Assembly: GCF_038007305.1 (NCBI RefSeq)
Contig: NZ_JBBOWV010000001.1
Span: 3,400,501 to 3,464,500, forward strand
Direction: 5' to 3'
DNA: 64,000 nt
Source of the DNA: Solibacillus sp. FSL W7-1436
GTDB taxonomy: Bacteria; Bacillota; Bacilli; Bacillales_A; Planococcaceae
Below the pieces are notes generated by a model. It ran no database searches, had not been told where the DNA came from, and saw nothing but the letters and a program-made list of their open reading frames with translations. Below, in pieces: positions 34,775 to 43,352 of the stretch (its first letter is position 1; each line of letters starts with the position of its first letter). The translations under genes were made by a program, and so were the position numbers.

Positions 34775-34864
34775 TTAAAGCAGTTTAGACATAAAGACAT
34801 CGCCTATAAAAAGAGCTCGAGAGGAAACCATACCTAGACAAACATAATTAGTCGAGGTGTGATA

Positions 34865-36094
34865 ATGGATAAAAATAAAGGAGAGGTAAGTATATGGTGC
34901 ATTGTAAGTCTGACTTCTATTCCTCTCATCATGACTTTAGGAAATTCAATGCTTATTCCGGTACTTCCAATATTGGAGGACAAAGTCGGAATTACATCTT
35001 TTCAGTCGAGCATGATCATTACAAGCTATTCAGTGGCAGCAATTTTTCTAATTCCGGTAGCTGGCTATTTATCTGATCGCTTTGGCCGGAAAGTCGTCAT
35101 CTTACCAAGTCTGATTTTAGCGTTAATCGGAGGTTTGATCGCCGGGTTTGCTTCATGGAAAATGGAGGATCCGTATACAATGATTATTATCGGAAGGATC
35201 ATCCAAGGAATAGGTGCCGCAGGAGCGATGCCCATCGTTTTACCGCTTGTAGGTGACCTGTATCAGGATGATGACGAAAAAATCAGTTCGACTTTAGGTG
35301 TCATCGAAACGTCCAATACGTTCGGTAAAGTGCTGAGTCCCATTTTAGGTTCAATATTTGCTGCTATATTATGGTTTCTTCCGTTCTTTTCTATATCAGC
35401 ACTCAGTTTAATTTCCATTGCCCTTATATTCTTCTTTGTAAAAGTGCCTAAAGAAAAAGATGAACCTTTAAAGTTTAAGGGGTTTTTGGACAATACAAAA
35501 GAGGTTTTTAAAGACGAAGGAAGATGGCTGTATACGGTATTCCTTAATGGAGCCCTTGTGATGCTCATATTATTCAGTATGCTATTTTTCTTATCAGAAA
35601 ATCTGGAAACAGTTCATGATATTAAAGGGATTAAGAAAGGTTTTGTACTGGCCATCCCGCTGCTGCTTCTTTGTATTTCCTCTTTTATTTCCGGCCGGAA
35701 AATTAAAGGGGATTTGAAAAGAATTAAGAAAATTATCGTTGTTTCCCTCATTGCCATGTCAGCCAGCATTATTTTCGTCGGTTATACAAGCAAAAAACTG
35801 TTTCTGCTGCTGATCGTTACAAGTATCGTCGGAATCGCGATCGGTGCACTATTGCCTGCTCTTGATACCATTATCACGGATAATATTCGTAAAGAATTGC
35901 GTGGAACCGTATCCTCATTCTACAGTTCTGCGAGATTTATCGGTGTTGCGGCAGGTCCGCCGATTATGTCCCTAGTCATGAAAGAGCATCTCAATATCAG
36001 CTATATTACGGCGGGAATTTTAGGACTACTTCTTTTATTCCTCGTGTGGAAGTACATTAAAATAGAGGATATCGAACCAAAAGAAAACACTTAG
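34865..36094 (+). CDS. MFS drug-efflux-type transporter
   Basis: A 409-aa, 12-helix transporter. The loop motif GYLSDRFGRKVV and GRIIQGIGAAGAMPIVLPLVGDLY in helices 4-5 are typical of DHA1 multidrug exporters such as Bacillus Bmr-like and siderophore exporters. ATG 34865 lies 5 bases after GAGGTG; the GTG at 34859 is part of that site. It may be co-transcribed with the LysE-type gene. Substrate unknown. Confidence 0.85.
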   Translation: MDKNKGEVSIWCIVSLTSIPLIMTLGNSMLIPVLPILEDKVGITSFQSSMIITSYSVAAIFLIPVAGYLSDRFGRKVVILPSLILALIGGLIAGFASWKMEDPYTMIIIGRIIQGIGAAGAMPIVLPLVGDLYQDDDEKISSTLGVIETSNTFGKVLSPILGSIFAAILWFLPFFSISALSLISIALIFFFVKVPKEKDEPLKFKGFLDNTKEVFKDEGRWLYTVFLNGALVMLILFSMLFFLSENLETVHDIKGIKKGFVLAIPLLLLCISSFISGRKIKGDLKRIKKIIVVSLIAMSASIIFVGYTSKKLFLLLIVTSIVGIAIGALLPALDTIITDNIRKELRGTVSSFYSSARFIGVAAGPPIMSLVMKEHLNISYITAGILGLLLLFLVWKYIKIEDIEPKENT

Positions 36095-36098
36095 AAAT

Positions 36099-36135
36099 AA
36101 GGACCTGACAGCATAAGCTGTACAGGTCCTTTTTG
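36099..36135 (+). terminator. Terminator of the MFS gene
   Basis: AAGGACCTG and CAGGTCCTT (with inner ACAGC/GCTGT) form a strong hairpin followed by TTTTT. Confidence 0.9.
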
Positions 36136-36143
36136 CAGTATTT

Positions 36144-36446
36144 TCAACCGGATTTCAAACTGAAAAGGATAAGTGAAATCCCGCAGAAAAGACATATTAT
36201 TCGAGCCAATGAGATTTTTTCCGCCAGGCCAAGCAATGCTAGTCCCGTTGTAACGATTAAAATTACCGGACCGACCAGTGCGAGTAACGTATTAATATAA
36301 AAGGCCTTTTCCAAATCATTGAATTTAAACATTAACGCAGCAGCCGTCAACTCAATACTTCCCGAGATAATTCTTAAAGCAATAATCATGATGAGTGCCT
36401 TATCAATAATTGGAACCACTTCCTTGCTAGTGTTGTAACCTAACAT
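36144..36446 (-). CDS. DUF2619/YqhV-like membrane protein
   Basis: A 100-aa protein with three helices. The pattern DKALIMIIALRIISGSIELTAAALMFK, NDLEKAFYINTLLALVGP and LALLGLAEK is close to what I recall of B. subtilis YqhV, encoded near the spoIIIA operon; function unknown. The ribosome binding site before ATG 36446 is weak, so the start is uncertain. It is convergent with the MFS gene at 34865. Confidence 0.68.
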   Translation of the reverse strand: MLGYNTSKEVVPIIDKALIMIIALRIISGSIELTAAALMFKFNDLEKAFYINTLLALVGPVILIVTTGLALLGLAEKISLARIICLFCGISLILFSLKSG

Positions 36447-36604
36447 ATGCTATCGGTGCGGGAAATATATTCAGTACAGCACAAGGTGATTGCCATGTTA
36501 GTTAAACATCGCGCGATAAATTTCGAAACAATCTGAAAATACAATTTTACATATGATCCATTTCTATTTAAAATTGAAATATAGTAATAGAAGGCGGTGT
36601 TCAG

Positions 36605-37855
36605 TTGAAAAAAATTCACTATAGCTGGATTATTCTCGCTATATCATTCTGCTCCATTATTGCCGCCGGGATTGCGATGGCATCTTCCGGGGTTTTTTTA
36701 ACTCCTTTTGAACAAGAGTTTGGCTGGAATCGTCAGGTGATTTCCCTGGCGTTTGGAATCAGCTTGTTTTTCTACGGATTTGCAGGACCATTCATGGCAG
36801 CATTACTCCAGAAATTCGGATTAAAGAAAATGATGCTCGCTTCAATGGGCACGTTACTGATCGGTCTATTATTAATTTTCCTGATGAATCAGTCGTGGCA
36901 TTTGATCATTATTTGGGGAGTTATTATCGGGCTTGGTTCCAGTCTGTTTTTAACGGTTTTAAGTCCATATGTAGCGAATCACTGGTTTAAAGAAAAAAGA
37001 GGTCTTGCAACAGGGATTCTGACAGCGAGTACCGCAATGGGCCAGCTCATCCTGCTCCCTTTACTTGCGACAATTATCGAAAATTATTCATGGCGATTGG
37101 CAGTCGGTTTCATTATATCGATAAGTGCTGTGATGTTTCTGATCATTTCTTTATTTATGCGAAACACACCGAAGGAAATCGGCATCCTAGCCTACGGACA
37201 GACAGAGGATGCGGAGGTCGCGGACGATCAGGCAAAAGGCAATCCGATTGTTCTGGCATTTAAAGGATTGGCCGAAGCTGTACGGGCGAAAGAGTTTTGG
37301 CTATTGGCAGGAAGTTTCTTTTTCTGCGGCTTTTCAACAAACGGACTTGTCGGGACTCATTTTATTTCATACTGCATCAGCTTCGGCATCCCGATTGTCA
37401 CGGCTGCTTCCCTGCTCTCGTTTATGGGCGTTTTCAATATGGTAGGGACAACACTTTCGGGCTGGCTGTCAGATCGTATCGATAATCGCTGGCTTCTGTT
37501 CTGGTATTATTTGTTTAGAGGCGCTTCCCTTGTCTTGCTGCCTTTTGCGTTAATGGAGGGCAATCTGACTTGGATTCTGGTTTTCACTGTATTTTACGGT
37601 TTGGATTGGGTGGCAACTGTACCCCCGACCATCAATCTTTCAAGGCAAATTTTCGGTGTACATAAAAGCGCGATTATTTACGGATGGATTTTTGCTTCCC
37701 ACCAAGTAGGTGCAGCAACTGCCGCTTATGGCGGGGGGATGTTATATTCCTATTTCAATACTTATACTTGGGCATTTTTTATGGCCGGTGTCTGCTGTGT
37801 CATGGCAAGCCTGTTTGTTATTCTCATAAAGAAACAGCCCCGCTCTATCCACTAA
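36605..37855 (+). CDS. MFS transporter of the oxalate/formate-monocarboxylate type
   Basis: A 416-aa, 12-helix transporter starting at TTG 36605 after AAGGCGGTG. MASSGVFLTPFEQEFGWNR in the first helix pair and WFKEKRGLATGILTASTAMGQ in helices 4-5 are characteristic of the OFA/monocarboxylate group (B. subtilis YbfB-like). It probably moves organic acids. A palindrome (AGGTGCTTTG...CAAAGCACCT, 37860-37888) follows the stop but lacks a good T-run, and an IS200 element is inserted shortly after. Confidence 0.85.
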   Translation: MKKIHYSWIILAISFCSIIAAGIAMASSGVFLTPFEQEFGWNRQVISLAFGISLFFYGFAGPFMAALLQKFGLKKMMLASMGTLLIGLLLIFLMNQSWHLIIIWGVIIGLGSSLFLTVLSPYVANHWFKEKRGLATGILTASTAMGQLILLPLLATIIENYSWRLAVGFIISISAVMFLIISLFMRNTPKEIGILAYGQTEDAEVADDQAKGNPIVLAFKGLAEAVRAKEFWLLAGSFFFCGFSTNGLVGTHFISYCISFGIPIVTAASLLSFMGVFNMVGTTLSGWLSDRIDNRWLLFWYYLFRGASLVLLPFALMEGNLTWILVFTVFYGLDWVATVPPTINLSRQIFGVHKSAIIYGWIFASHQVGAATAAYGGGMLYSYFNTYTWAFFMAGVCCVMASLFVILIKKQPRSIH

Positions 37856-37904
37856 GACAAGGTGCTTTGATTTTAATTCAAAGCACCTGTTTGCATGCAA
37901 AAAT

Positions 37905-38627
37905 AAAAACCACCAGTTGAACTGGTGGTTTTCTCTGCGCGTGAAACGCTGGGTTACTGGCCCACGTCTAAAGACGCTCTGAAAGGTCTGCCAACCGCAC
38001 TACGTTTCCGACTACCGCTAAAGCGGTGTACTTATTTTTTTCTTCGATTTAGTTCTTCCCCTGTGAATGGGTCGATAAATTCTTTCATCGTCATCTGATC
38101 TTCGAGCAGATCTTCCTGCAATTGATTCTTTATATATTCTTGAATGACTTTTCTGTTTCTACCTACCGTATCCACATAATACCCTCGACACCAAAATTTT
38201 CGGTTGCCATATTTATACTTCAAATTGGCATGTCGATCGAATATCATCAAACTGCTTTTCCCTTTAAGGTACCCCACAAACGCAGATACACTAAGCTTTG
38301 GTGGAATACTCACTAACATATGTATATGATCGGGACACGCTGTAGCTTCAATAATCTCTACGCCTTTTCTTTCACACAGTTGACGTAATATTTTACCGAT
38401 ATCTGCTTTTATTTTCCCATAGATTATTCTTCTTCTGTATTTTGGCGCAAACACGATGTGATACTTACAATTCCATGTTGTATGTGCTAAACTTTTATTA
38501 TCCAATATTGGAGCTCCTTTCGTACGTAATCGGTTGACCAGACCTGATTTTATTGTACGACTGGAGTATTTTTTTTGTCCATAGCTAAAAGCTTTTTAGA
38601 ACCCCCCGCATAGCAGGGGGTTTTCGT
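37905..38627 (-). mobile_element. IS200/IS605-family insertion sequence
   Basis: A single transposase gene is flanked by subterminal hairpins rather than inverted repeats: ACCACCAGT-TGA-ACTGGTGGT on the left (37910-37931) and ACCCCCCGC...GCAGGGGGTT on the right (38600-38622). The roughly 720-bp size is normal for IS200. Exact ends are estimated from the hairpins. Confidence 0.85.
38032..38505 (-). CDS. tnpA: IS200-family Y1 transposase TnpA
   Basis: A 157-aa single-strand DNA transposase. The HUH motif is CPDHIHML (His60, His62) and the nucleophilic tyrosine is Tyr124 in IQEYIKNQ. The size is full-length, so the element may be active. It starts at TTG 38505 behind GGAG, within a GGAGCTCC-AATATTGG dyad region that could reduce translation. 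No accessory TnpB/RNA-guided nuclease gene is present. Confidence 0.95.
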   Translation of the reverse strand: MDNKSLAHTTWNCKYHIVFAPKYRRRIIYGKIKADIGKILRQLCERKGVEIIEATACPDHIHMLVSIPPKLSVSAFVGYLKGKSSLMIFDRHANLKYKYGNRKFWCRGYYVDTVGRNRKVIQEYIKNQLQEDLLEDQMTMKEFIDPFTGEELNRRKK

Positions 38628-38633
38628 TTCCAT

Positions 38634-38670
38634 AAAAAGACTAAAATTCATGAAAAGAATGAATTTTAGC
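38634..38670 (-). terminator. Terminator of the stalk-domain gene
   Basis: CTAAAATTCAT and ATGAATTTTAG form a perfect 11-bp stem followed on the minus strand by TTTTTATGG. Confidence 0.88.
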
Positions 38671-38685
38671 CTGTTAGTATTAATT

Positions 38686-39579
38686 TTATTTCAGTAAACC
38701 CTTAACAAAATCATACTCTACATACGTTTTGTTTTCTTCGAGTAACGCCGGTGCAACGTCAAAATGTTTCAGTGCCCGGTTATGGCCATAGGTTTTTTCT
38801 CCGCGTGTAATCGTGTACGACAATGCGCCTTTAGAGATGACCGCGCCCTTTCCTGTCGAAACGACTTTATAGCCAAGTTCTTCTGCGACAGTACGTAATG
38901 GCACCATGATTTTGCCATCGACTTCTTTGTAATCTTCACCGATTATTTCCTGTATTTCTTGGGCAATTTCAGGCTTTTCCATTTCATCATCAAGTTTGGG
39001 GAATACGATGATTTTTTCTGGTGCTGTCTGTGCCGGAATGCTCTTTGTCGTTGGTCCGTAAAATACAATTGCGCTGTAGTTTTTCAAATCCTTAGCAGCC
39101 ACTTTTTCGCCTTTAGAATCTACAATGACCGACTCTTCATTTAGATTCAGCTTTAATTTTCCGTCGTCACTTAAGAAGTTTTCATCAAACTGCGCGACCT
39201 TTACTGAGTTGGCCGTATCATCTTTTTCCACAATCACGACAGGTGGTGCATATTGCGGCGGATAAATTAAGATCATTGGCTGATCCGCGTAAATGGAAAG
39301 TGAAATCGTATCACCAGTTTTCAATTCTGCTTCATTGCCATGCTCATCAAAAACAAGCGTTTTGTTATCTACATAGAAATTGAATACATTGCCTTCCAGT
39401 TGTGCCGTAAATAATTTGGCATTTTCCCTCTGTTCGACTGCAGTAATATTCCCTCTGTGCTGGATGAATGTCGCCGCTTTTTCCACTTCTTCATTCCCTT
39501 CTGTTGTTGGCTGATCAGCGTAAGCCGTTACGGTGCCGAGCAGCAGTACAGATAATGCTAAAGGTGCAATTTTTTTCAT
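38686..39579 (-). CDS. Secreted copper-amine-oxidase N-terminal (stalk) domain protein
   Basis: A 297-aa exported protein: signal peptide (1-21), a beta-rich middle (about 35-200) with two lysine/aspartate-rich repeats, and a C-terminal stalk domain (MVPLRTVAEELGYKV near 245-260), the Cu_amine_oxidN1 module common in surface proteins of Firmicutes. No catalytic amine-oxidase domain is present. ATG 39579 follows AAAGGATGG. It lies 55 bases after the amidase gene on the same strand. Confidence 0.8.
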   Translation of the reverse strand: MKKIAPLALSVLLLGTVTAYADQPTTEGNEEVEKAATFIQHRGNITAVEQRENAKLFTAQLEGNVFNFYVDNKTLVFDEHGNEAELKTGDTISLSIYADQPMILIYPPQYAPPVVIVEKDDTANSVKVAQFDENFLSDDGKLKLNLNEESVIVDSKGEKVAAKDLKNYSAIVFYGPTTKSIPAQTAPEKIIVFPKLDDEMEKPEIAQEIQEIIGEDYKEVDGKIMVPLRTVAEELGYKVVSTGKGAVISKGALSYTITRGEKTYGHNRALKHFDVAPALLEENKTYVEYDFVKGLLK

Positions 39580-39634
39580 ATCGTTCCATCCTTTCGGTAA
39601 TTTCACTACATTAGTCGATTTAAGGGGAAAAAGG

Positions 39635-40414
39635 TTACATATTCGAGTTATTTTTTTGATATTGCAACGTTGTAAGCGCAATATAATCGTAAAACGTTAA
39701 TTTGCCGAGTTCGAAGTTTTCCAACCATATTGGCTGAAACGCGCCAATTTGAACCCCCTGTTTAAGTTGCTCACGTACAGCCTCTTTGTCCTGAAATAGT
39801 GCTTCCGCTTTCTGCTGTAATGCCTTGCTTGTAATCGTCTGCTTGTTCGGTGTCTGCAGAGGTGCCGATTTTACTGACCGTGCTGTATTCGGGAAATAAC
39901 TTGTCAATGTCTCGGCAATTGCATCGATTATGTGATTTTTGTTGGAGCGGTATAACTTTACATCCTGCACTGAATTGACAAAGCATACTTCTATGAGGAT
40001 GGCCTTCTTTGCTGTCCCATTTAAAAAAGCCAGGTTCGTGCGCTGTTTTGCCCCACGATTTTTAAACTTTCCGGCTTTTGCAATTTCACTGCTCATCTTT
40101 TGCGCAAATGTTGAGATAGACGGATTCACATACAGTACTTCTGTTCCGATTCCTTCTTTTTGCCGTGTTGGTGAAGAGTTGAAATGAACGCTGACATCAA
40201 GTTCCCGTTGTGTTGCGTTATGCTGTTTCACTATATAAGCCAAATTTTGCAGCTGGTTCTTGGATTGTTTATCAATAATAACGTTGACCTTCACCCCTTT
40301 TTGGCGCAATTTTTTCCCGAGCTCCTGAACAAGTGCGACCGTCTCCTCTCCTTCATCCATATAACTCGAGGCACCTGTCCCCTTTCCGTAATGACCTGCA
40401 CTAATTGTTAGCAT
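39635..40414 (-). CDS. Amidase_3 N-acetylmuramoyl-L-alanine amidase without signal peptide
   Basis: A 259-aa amidase. Zinc and catalytic residues are recognisable: ISAGHYG, DEGEETVAL, SVHFNSS and ILIEVCFVNS. The catalytic domain is residues 1-175, followed by a roughly 80-residue helical tail ending FYDYIALTTLQYQ, possibly a wall- or partner-binding part. There is no signal peptide from the best start (ATG 40414 after AGGAGG), as in phage endolysins or mother-cell lysins. The upstream in-frame extension to 40471 has no ribosome binding site. Confidence 0.85.
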   Translation of the reverse strand: MLTISAGHYGKGTGASSYMDEGEETVALVQELGKKLRQKGVKVNVIIDKQSKNQLQNLAYIVKQHNATQRELDVSVHFNSSPTRQKEGIGTEVLYVNPSISTFAQKMSSEIAKAGKFKNRGAKQRTNLAFLNGTAKKAILIEVCFVNSVQDVKLYRSNKNHIIDAIAETLTSYFPNTARSVKSAPLQTPNKQTITSKALQQKAEALFQDKEAVREQLKQGVQIGAFQPIWLENFELGKLTFYDYIALTTLQYQKNNSNM

Positions 40415-40604
40415 CAGAATTAACCTCCTTTTTCTGACTATATATCCTTTCATGTACCGAAAAAGGGACATTTAAGGTTTTATTATATTAAAAAAATAAA
40501 TAAATCTGTTTCAAGTTTGCAAGCCAATCGTTTATAAAGCGTTCTAGCTATCTGAATAATAATTCGTTACAATGAAGTAATTATACATAATGTGAGGGTT
40601 AAGC

Positions 40605-41534
40605 ATGAAAAATAAACGAATGATTGGCTTTTTATTAGTGGTAAGCGGCAGTTTTTTCTGGGGTATCGGCGGAACGATGGCACAGCAGCTGTTTACTCTT
40701 GGCATTGAAGTGAACTGGCTTGTGTCAACACGCCTTGTCATTGCCGGTATTCTTCTTTTAATTGCCCAGGCAATATTTAAAGACCGGGGGCAAATTTTCA
40801 AGATTTGGCGGGAAAAACGGGATGCTTTCCGTTTACTCGTTTTCGCGATTATCGGAATGCTGGGGGTTCAGTATACATATATGGCTTCGATTAAAGAAGG
40901 CAATGCGGCGGTCGCAACATTGCTGCAATACTTGGCACCGGTTATGATTATTATTTGGGTGACGGTGCGTGGCCTGTCCACATTCACGAAAAAAGATGCG
41001 GTCACAATTGTACTCGCTCTTAGCGGAAGCTTCTTTCTTTTAACAAACGGTTCCCTTTCCGCGTTCGCCGTACCGCTCCCTGCAATTTTATGGGGGTTAC
41101 TGTCCGGCGTAACGCTTGCCTTCTATACGCTCTATGTCATTCCGCTATTAAAACGCTTTGACTCGCTTGTCGTTGTCGGCTGGGCAATGTTTCTGGCCGG
41201 ATTGACGATGAGTTTTGTGCAGCCTCCCTGGGATGTGGAGATGTCGTTATGGACTGGCGAAACTGTCTTTTATTTGATTGTCGTTATTATTTTCGGCACA
41301 ATGCTGGCGTTCTGGTTTTACATCGAAAGCCTTCAAACGCTTACTGCGAAAGAAACGAGCCTGCTCGGCAATATCGAACCGCTGACTGCCGTGCTGGCAA
41401 CCGTTTTATGGCTGAAAGAACCGTTCGGCGGTTTCCAGTGGCTCGGAACTTCACTCATTTTGGTGATGATGGTTTATATCGCGTTGAAAGCGGATCGTGA
41501 AAAGGTTAAAGGTGTTGACGCGGTAGACGTATGA
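40605..41534 (+). CDS. EamA-family metabolite transporter
   Basis: A 309-aa, ten-helix drug/metabolite transporter with two EamA repeats (MIGFLLVVSGSFFWGIGG in the first, SLLGNIEPLTAVLATVLWLKEPF in the second). The substrate is unknown; a role in amino acid or metabolite export is typical. The start follows GAGGG. A strong terminator follows, and then the long phased repeat array. Confidence 0.88.
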   Translation: MKNKRMIGFLLVVSGSFFWGIGGTMAQQLFTLGIEVNWLVSTRLVIAGILLLIAQAIFKDRGQIFKIWREKRDAFRLLVFAIIGMLGVQYTYMASIKEGNAAVATLLQYLAPVMIIIWVTVRGLSTFTKKDAVTIVLALSGSFFLLTNGSLSAFAVPLPAILWGLLSGVTLAFYTLYVIPLLKRFDSLVVVGWAMFLAGLTMSFVQPPWDVEMSLWTGETVFYLIVVIIFGTMLAFWFYIESLQTLTAKETSLLGNIEPLTAVLATVLWLKEPFGGFQWLGTSLILVMMVYIALKADREKVKGVDAVDV

Positions 41535-41542
41535 TAAAGGAA

Positions 41543-41574
41543 GTGCTCGCATGGTCTGTGCGGGCGCTTTTTTT
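41543..41574 (+). terminator. Terminator of the EamA gene
   Basis: GTGCTCGC pairs with GCGGGCGC around a 9-base loop and is followed by TTTTTTT. Confidence 0.9.
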
Positions 41575-41708
41575 GTGGGTGTGGTGTTGCGCAGTTTTAC
41601 GAAGTGTTCCGCAGAATTCGGAAGCGTGGTTTGAAATTTTGGTGGAGATATGGTTTTAGCGATAATTTCCGGGAAATATTGGGGGATGGTGACGGTGGTT
41701 TGGGGTTT

Positions 41709-42641
41709 ATTAGAAGATTTGGTGCGGTAATTAGAAGATTTCGGGGGTTTATTAGAACATTCTGGGGGTTTATTAGAAAACTCGGGTGTGGGGGCGATAT
41801 TTCCTGGCAATATTGAGGGGTGCTGATGTTGGTTCGGTTTTTATTAGAACATTTGGTGCGGTTATTAGAAGATTTGAACGGGTTATTAGAACATGTCGGG
41901 GGTTTATTAGAATACTCGGGTGTGGGGAGCGGTATTTCCTGGCAATATTGAGGGATGCTGATGGTAGTGCGGTTTTTATTAGAACATTTGGTGCGGTTAT
42001 TAGAAGATTTGGATGGGTTATTAGAACATTTCGGGGGTTTATTAGAATACTCGGGTGTGGGGGCGGTTTTGGATGAATTTCCCGGCAATATTGAGGGGTT
42101 ACTTACGATGGTTTGGGTTTTATTAGAACATTCGCTACGGTTATTAGAAGACTTGAACAGGATATTAGAACATCGAAGAAGGTTATTTGAACATTTCTAT
42201 GATTTATTAGAACATTGAACGATTATATTAGAAGTTCGGCATTATATTAGAACTTTTCGCGATTTATTAGAAGAACGGAGCTACATATTAGAAAACCGTA
42301 CTTTCATAAAAGATGGTCTGATTTTATTAGAACTTTTGCTGCGGTTATTAGAAGATTTGAACGGGTTATTAGAACAAACCGGATACTTATTAGAAAACTC
42401 CTGTGCAGGGGTCGTTTTTGGGTGAATTTCCCGGCAATATTGAGGGTAGCCTATTCATTTTTTACGTTTATTAGAACATCTGCTGCACTTATTAGAAGAC
42501 TTGAACAGGATTTTAGAACATCGTAGAAGGATATTTGAACATTTCCACGGGTTATTAGAACATTGAACGATTATATTAGAAGTTCGGCATTATATTAGAA
42601 CTTTTCGCGATTTATTAGAAGAACGGGGCTACATATTAGAA
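41709..42641. repeat. Long 21-bp phased TTATTAGAA array in higher-order units
   Basis: About 34 boxes of ATTAGAA (a few ATTTGAA or TTTAGAA) occur with a nearly constant step of 21 bases. Box starts include 41709, 41730, 41751 and 41772; 41843 to 41906; 41978 to 42041; 42122 to 42287 (nine boxes); 42326 to 42389; and 42470 to 42635 (nine boxes). Units one to three repeat with a period of about 135 bp, and the nine-box units are near copies 348 bp apart. Most units are preceded by a TTTCC(T/C)GGCAATATTGAGGG motif. Heptad-like frames exist on both strands but lack ribosome binding sites. See findings. Confidence 0.9.
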
Positions 42642-42702
42642 AACCCTCCCCCACAATAATAAAAACGTAAGCCCGTAATCAAACAACGCATATAAAACAT
42701 CA

Positions 42703-42744
42703 GGCACCTCCGGTACGATAAATGTATCAACCAAAGGAGGTGCC
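42703..42744 (+). promoter_or_regulatory. Hairpin sequestering the IS66 tnpA ribosome binding site
   Basis: GGCACCTCC (42703-42711) is perfectly complementary to GGAGGTGCC (42736-42744), which contains the Shine-Dalgarno sequence for tnpA. An RNA containing both would mask the site, which could protect against translation from read-through transcripts entering the element. Confidence 0.65.
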
Positions 42745-42748
42745 ATTT

Positions 42749-42940
42749 ATGTCTAAAAACAAATTAACCATTGTTCCCGTCAAACTCGATCCTCTTCCAG
42801 TTGAAACTTCTTCGAATCATTCTCTTCAATACACTGCTGAGCCAAGTTGTGTAATTAAAACCGCTGTGGCTGAAATTTCCTTCTTCAATGGCGTAGATGA
42901 GCGCATTATCCAAACCATTATGAAGGAGCTGAAGGGATGA
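42749..42940 (+). CDS. tnpA: IS66 accessory protein TnpA
   Basis: A 63-aa protein, first gene of the IS66 element. Such accessory proteins are needed for transposition, but their biochemical role is not settled. The C-terminal half (AVAEISFFNGVDERIIQTIMKEL) is the recognisable part of this short IS66 TnpA type. The start ATG 42749 follows AAAGGAGGTG, which is inside an inverted repeat. It overlaps tnpB by 4 bases (ATGA). Confidence 0.85.
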   Translation: MSKNKLTIVPVKLDPLPVETSSNHSLQYTAEPSCVIKTAVAEISFFNGVDERIIQTIMKELKG

Positions 42941-43290
42941 AACAGGATTTTACGAGCGTGCAAAACATCTACATCATCTGCGGTAAGACAGACATGCGTA
43001 AAGGTATTGATGGTCTCGCAACGCTCATTCAAGATTCTTTCGAATTGGATCCGTATAGTGATTCTATCTTTCTGTTTTCTGGATGGAGCAAGGATCGGTA
43101 TAAATGTTTGTATTTCGATGGAGATGGCTTCGCCATGCTTTATAAACGATTAGATAATGGGAAATTACAATGGCCAAAAGATGAAAATGAGGTACGCAAA
43201 CTTTCGCAACAAGAGCTGCGTTGGTTGTTGGAAGGATTATCTCTACAACAGCCGAAGGCAATTGCAAAATCTGTAAAAGGTATCTTTTAA
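42937..43290 (+). CDS. tnpB: IS66 accessory protein TnpB (Orf2)
   Basis: A 117-aa protein of the IS66 Orf2 family: the YIICGKTDMRKGIDGLA motif near residue 12, FLFSGWSKDRYKCLYFDGDGFAMLYKRL in the middle. It is required for IS66 transposition but is not the catalytic component. Start overlaps the tnpA stop, indicating translational coupling. Confidence 0.95.
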   Translation: MKQDFTSVQNIYIICGKTDMRKGIDGLATLIQDSFELDPYSDSIFLFSGWSKDRYKCLYFDGDGFAMLYKRLDNGKLQWPKDENEVRKLSQQELRWLLEGLSLQQPKAIAKSVKGIF

Positions 43291-43352
43291 TCATCATATA
43301 TTAAATGGTATAATCATCCACATATAACTTGAACGGAAAAGTGGTGAACGAT

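Noticed and set aside
41597-42218. Several open frames (up to 163 codons) with LLE-type or SN-type heptads inside the phased array
   Set aside because: Open in several frames and on both strands because the repeat is a multiple of three; no ribosome binding sites, no shared start, and frame changes between units.
41709-42641. CRISPR array
   Set aside because: The repeated part is only 7-9 bp with 12-14 bp between, spacers are themselves repetitive, and no cas gene is present.
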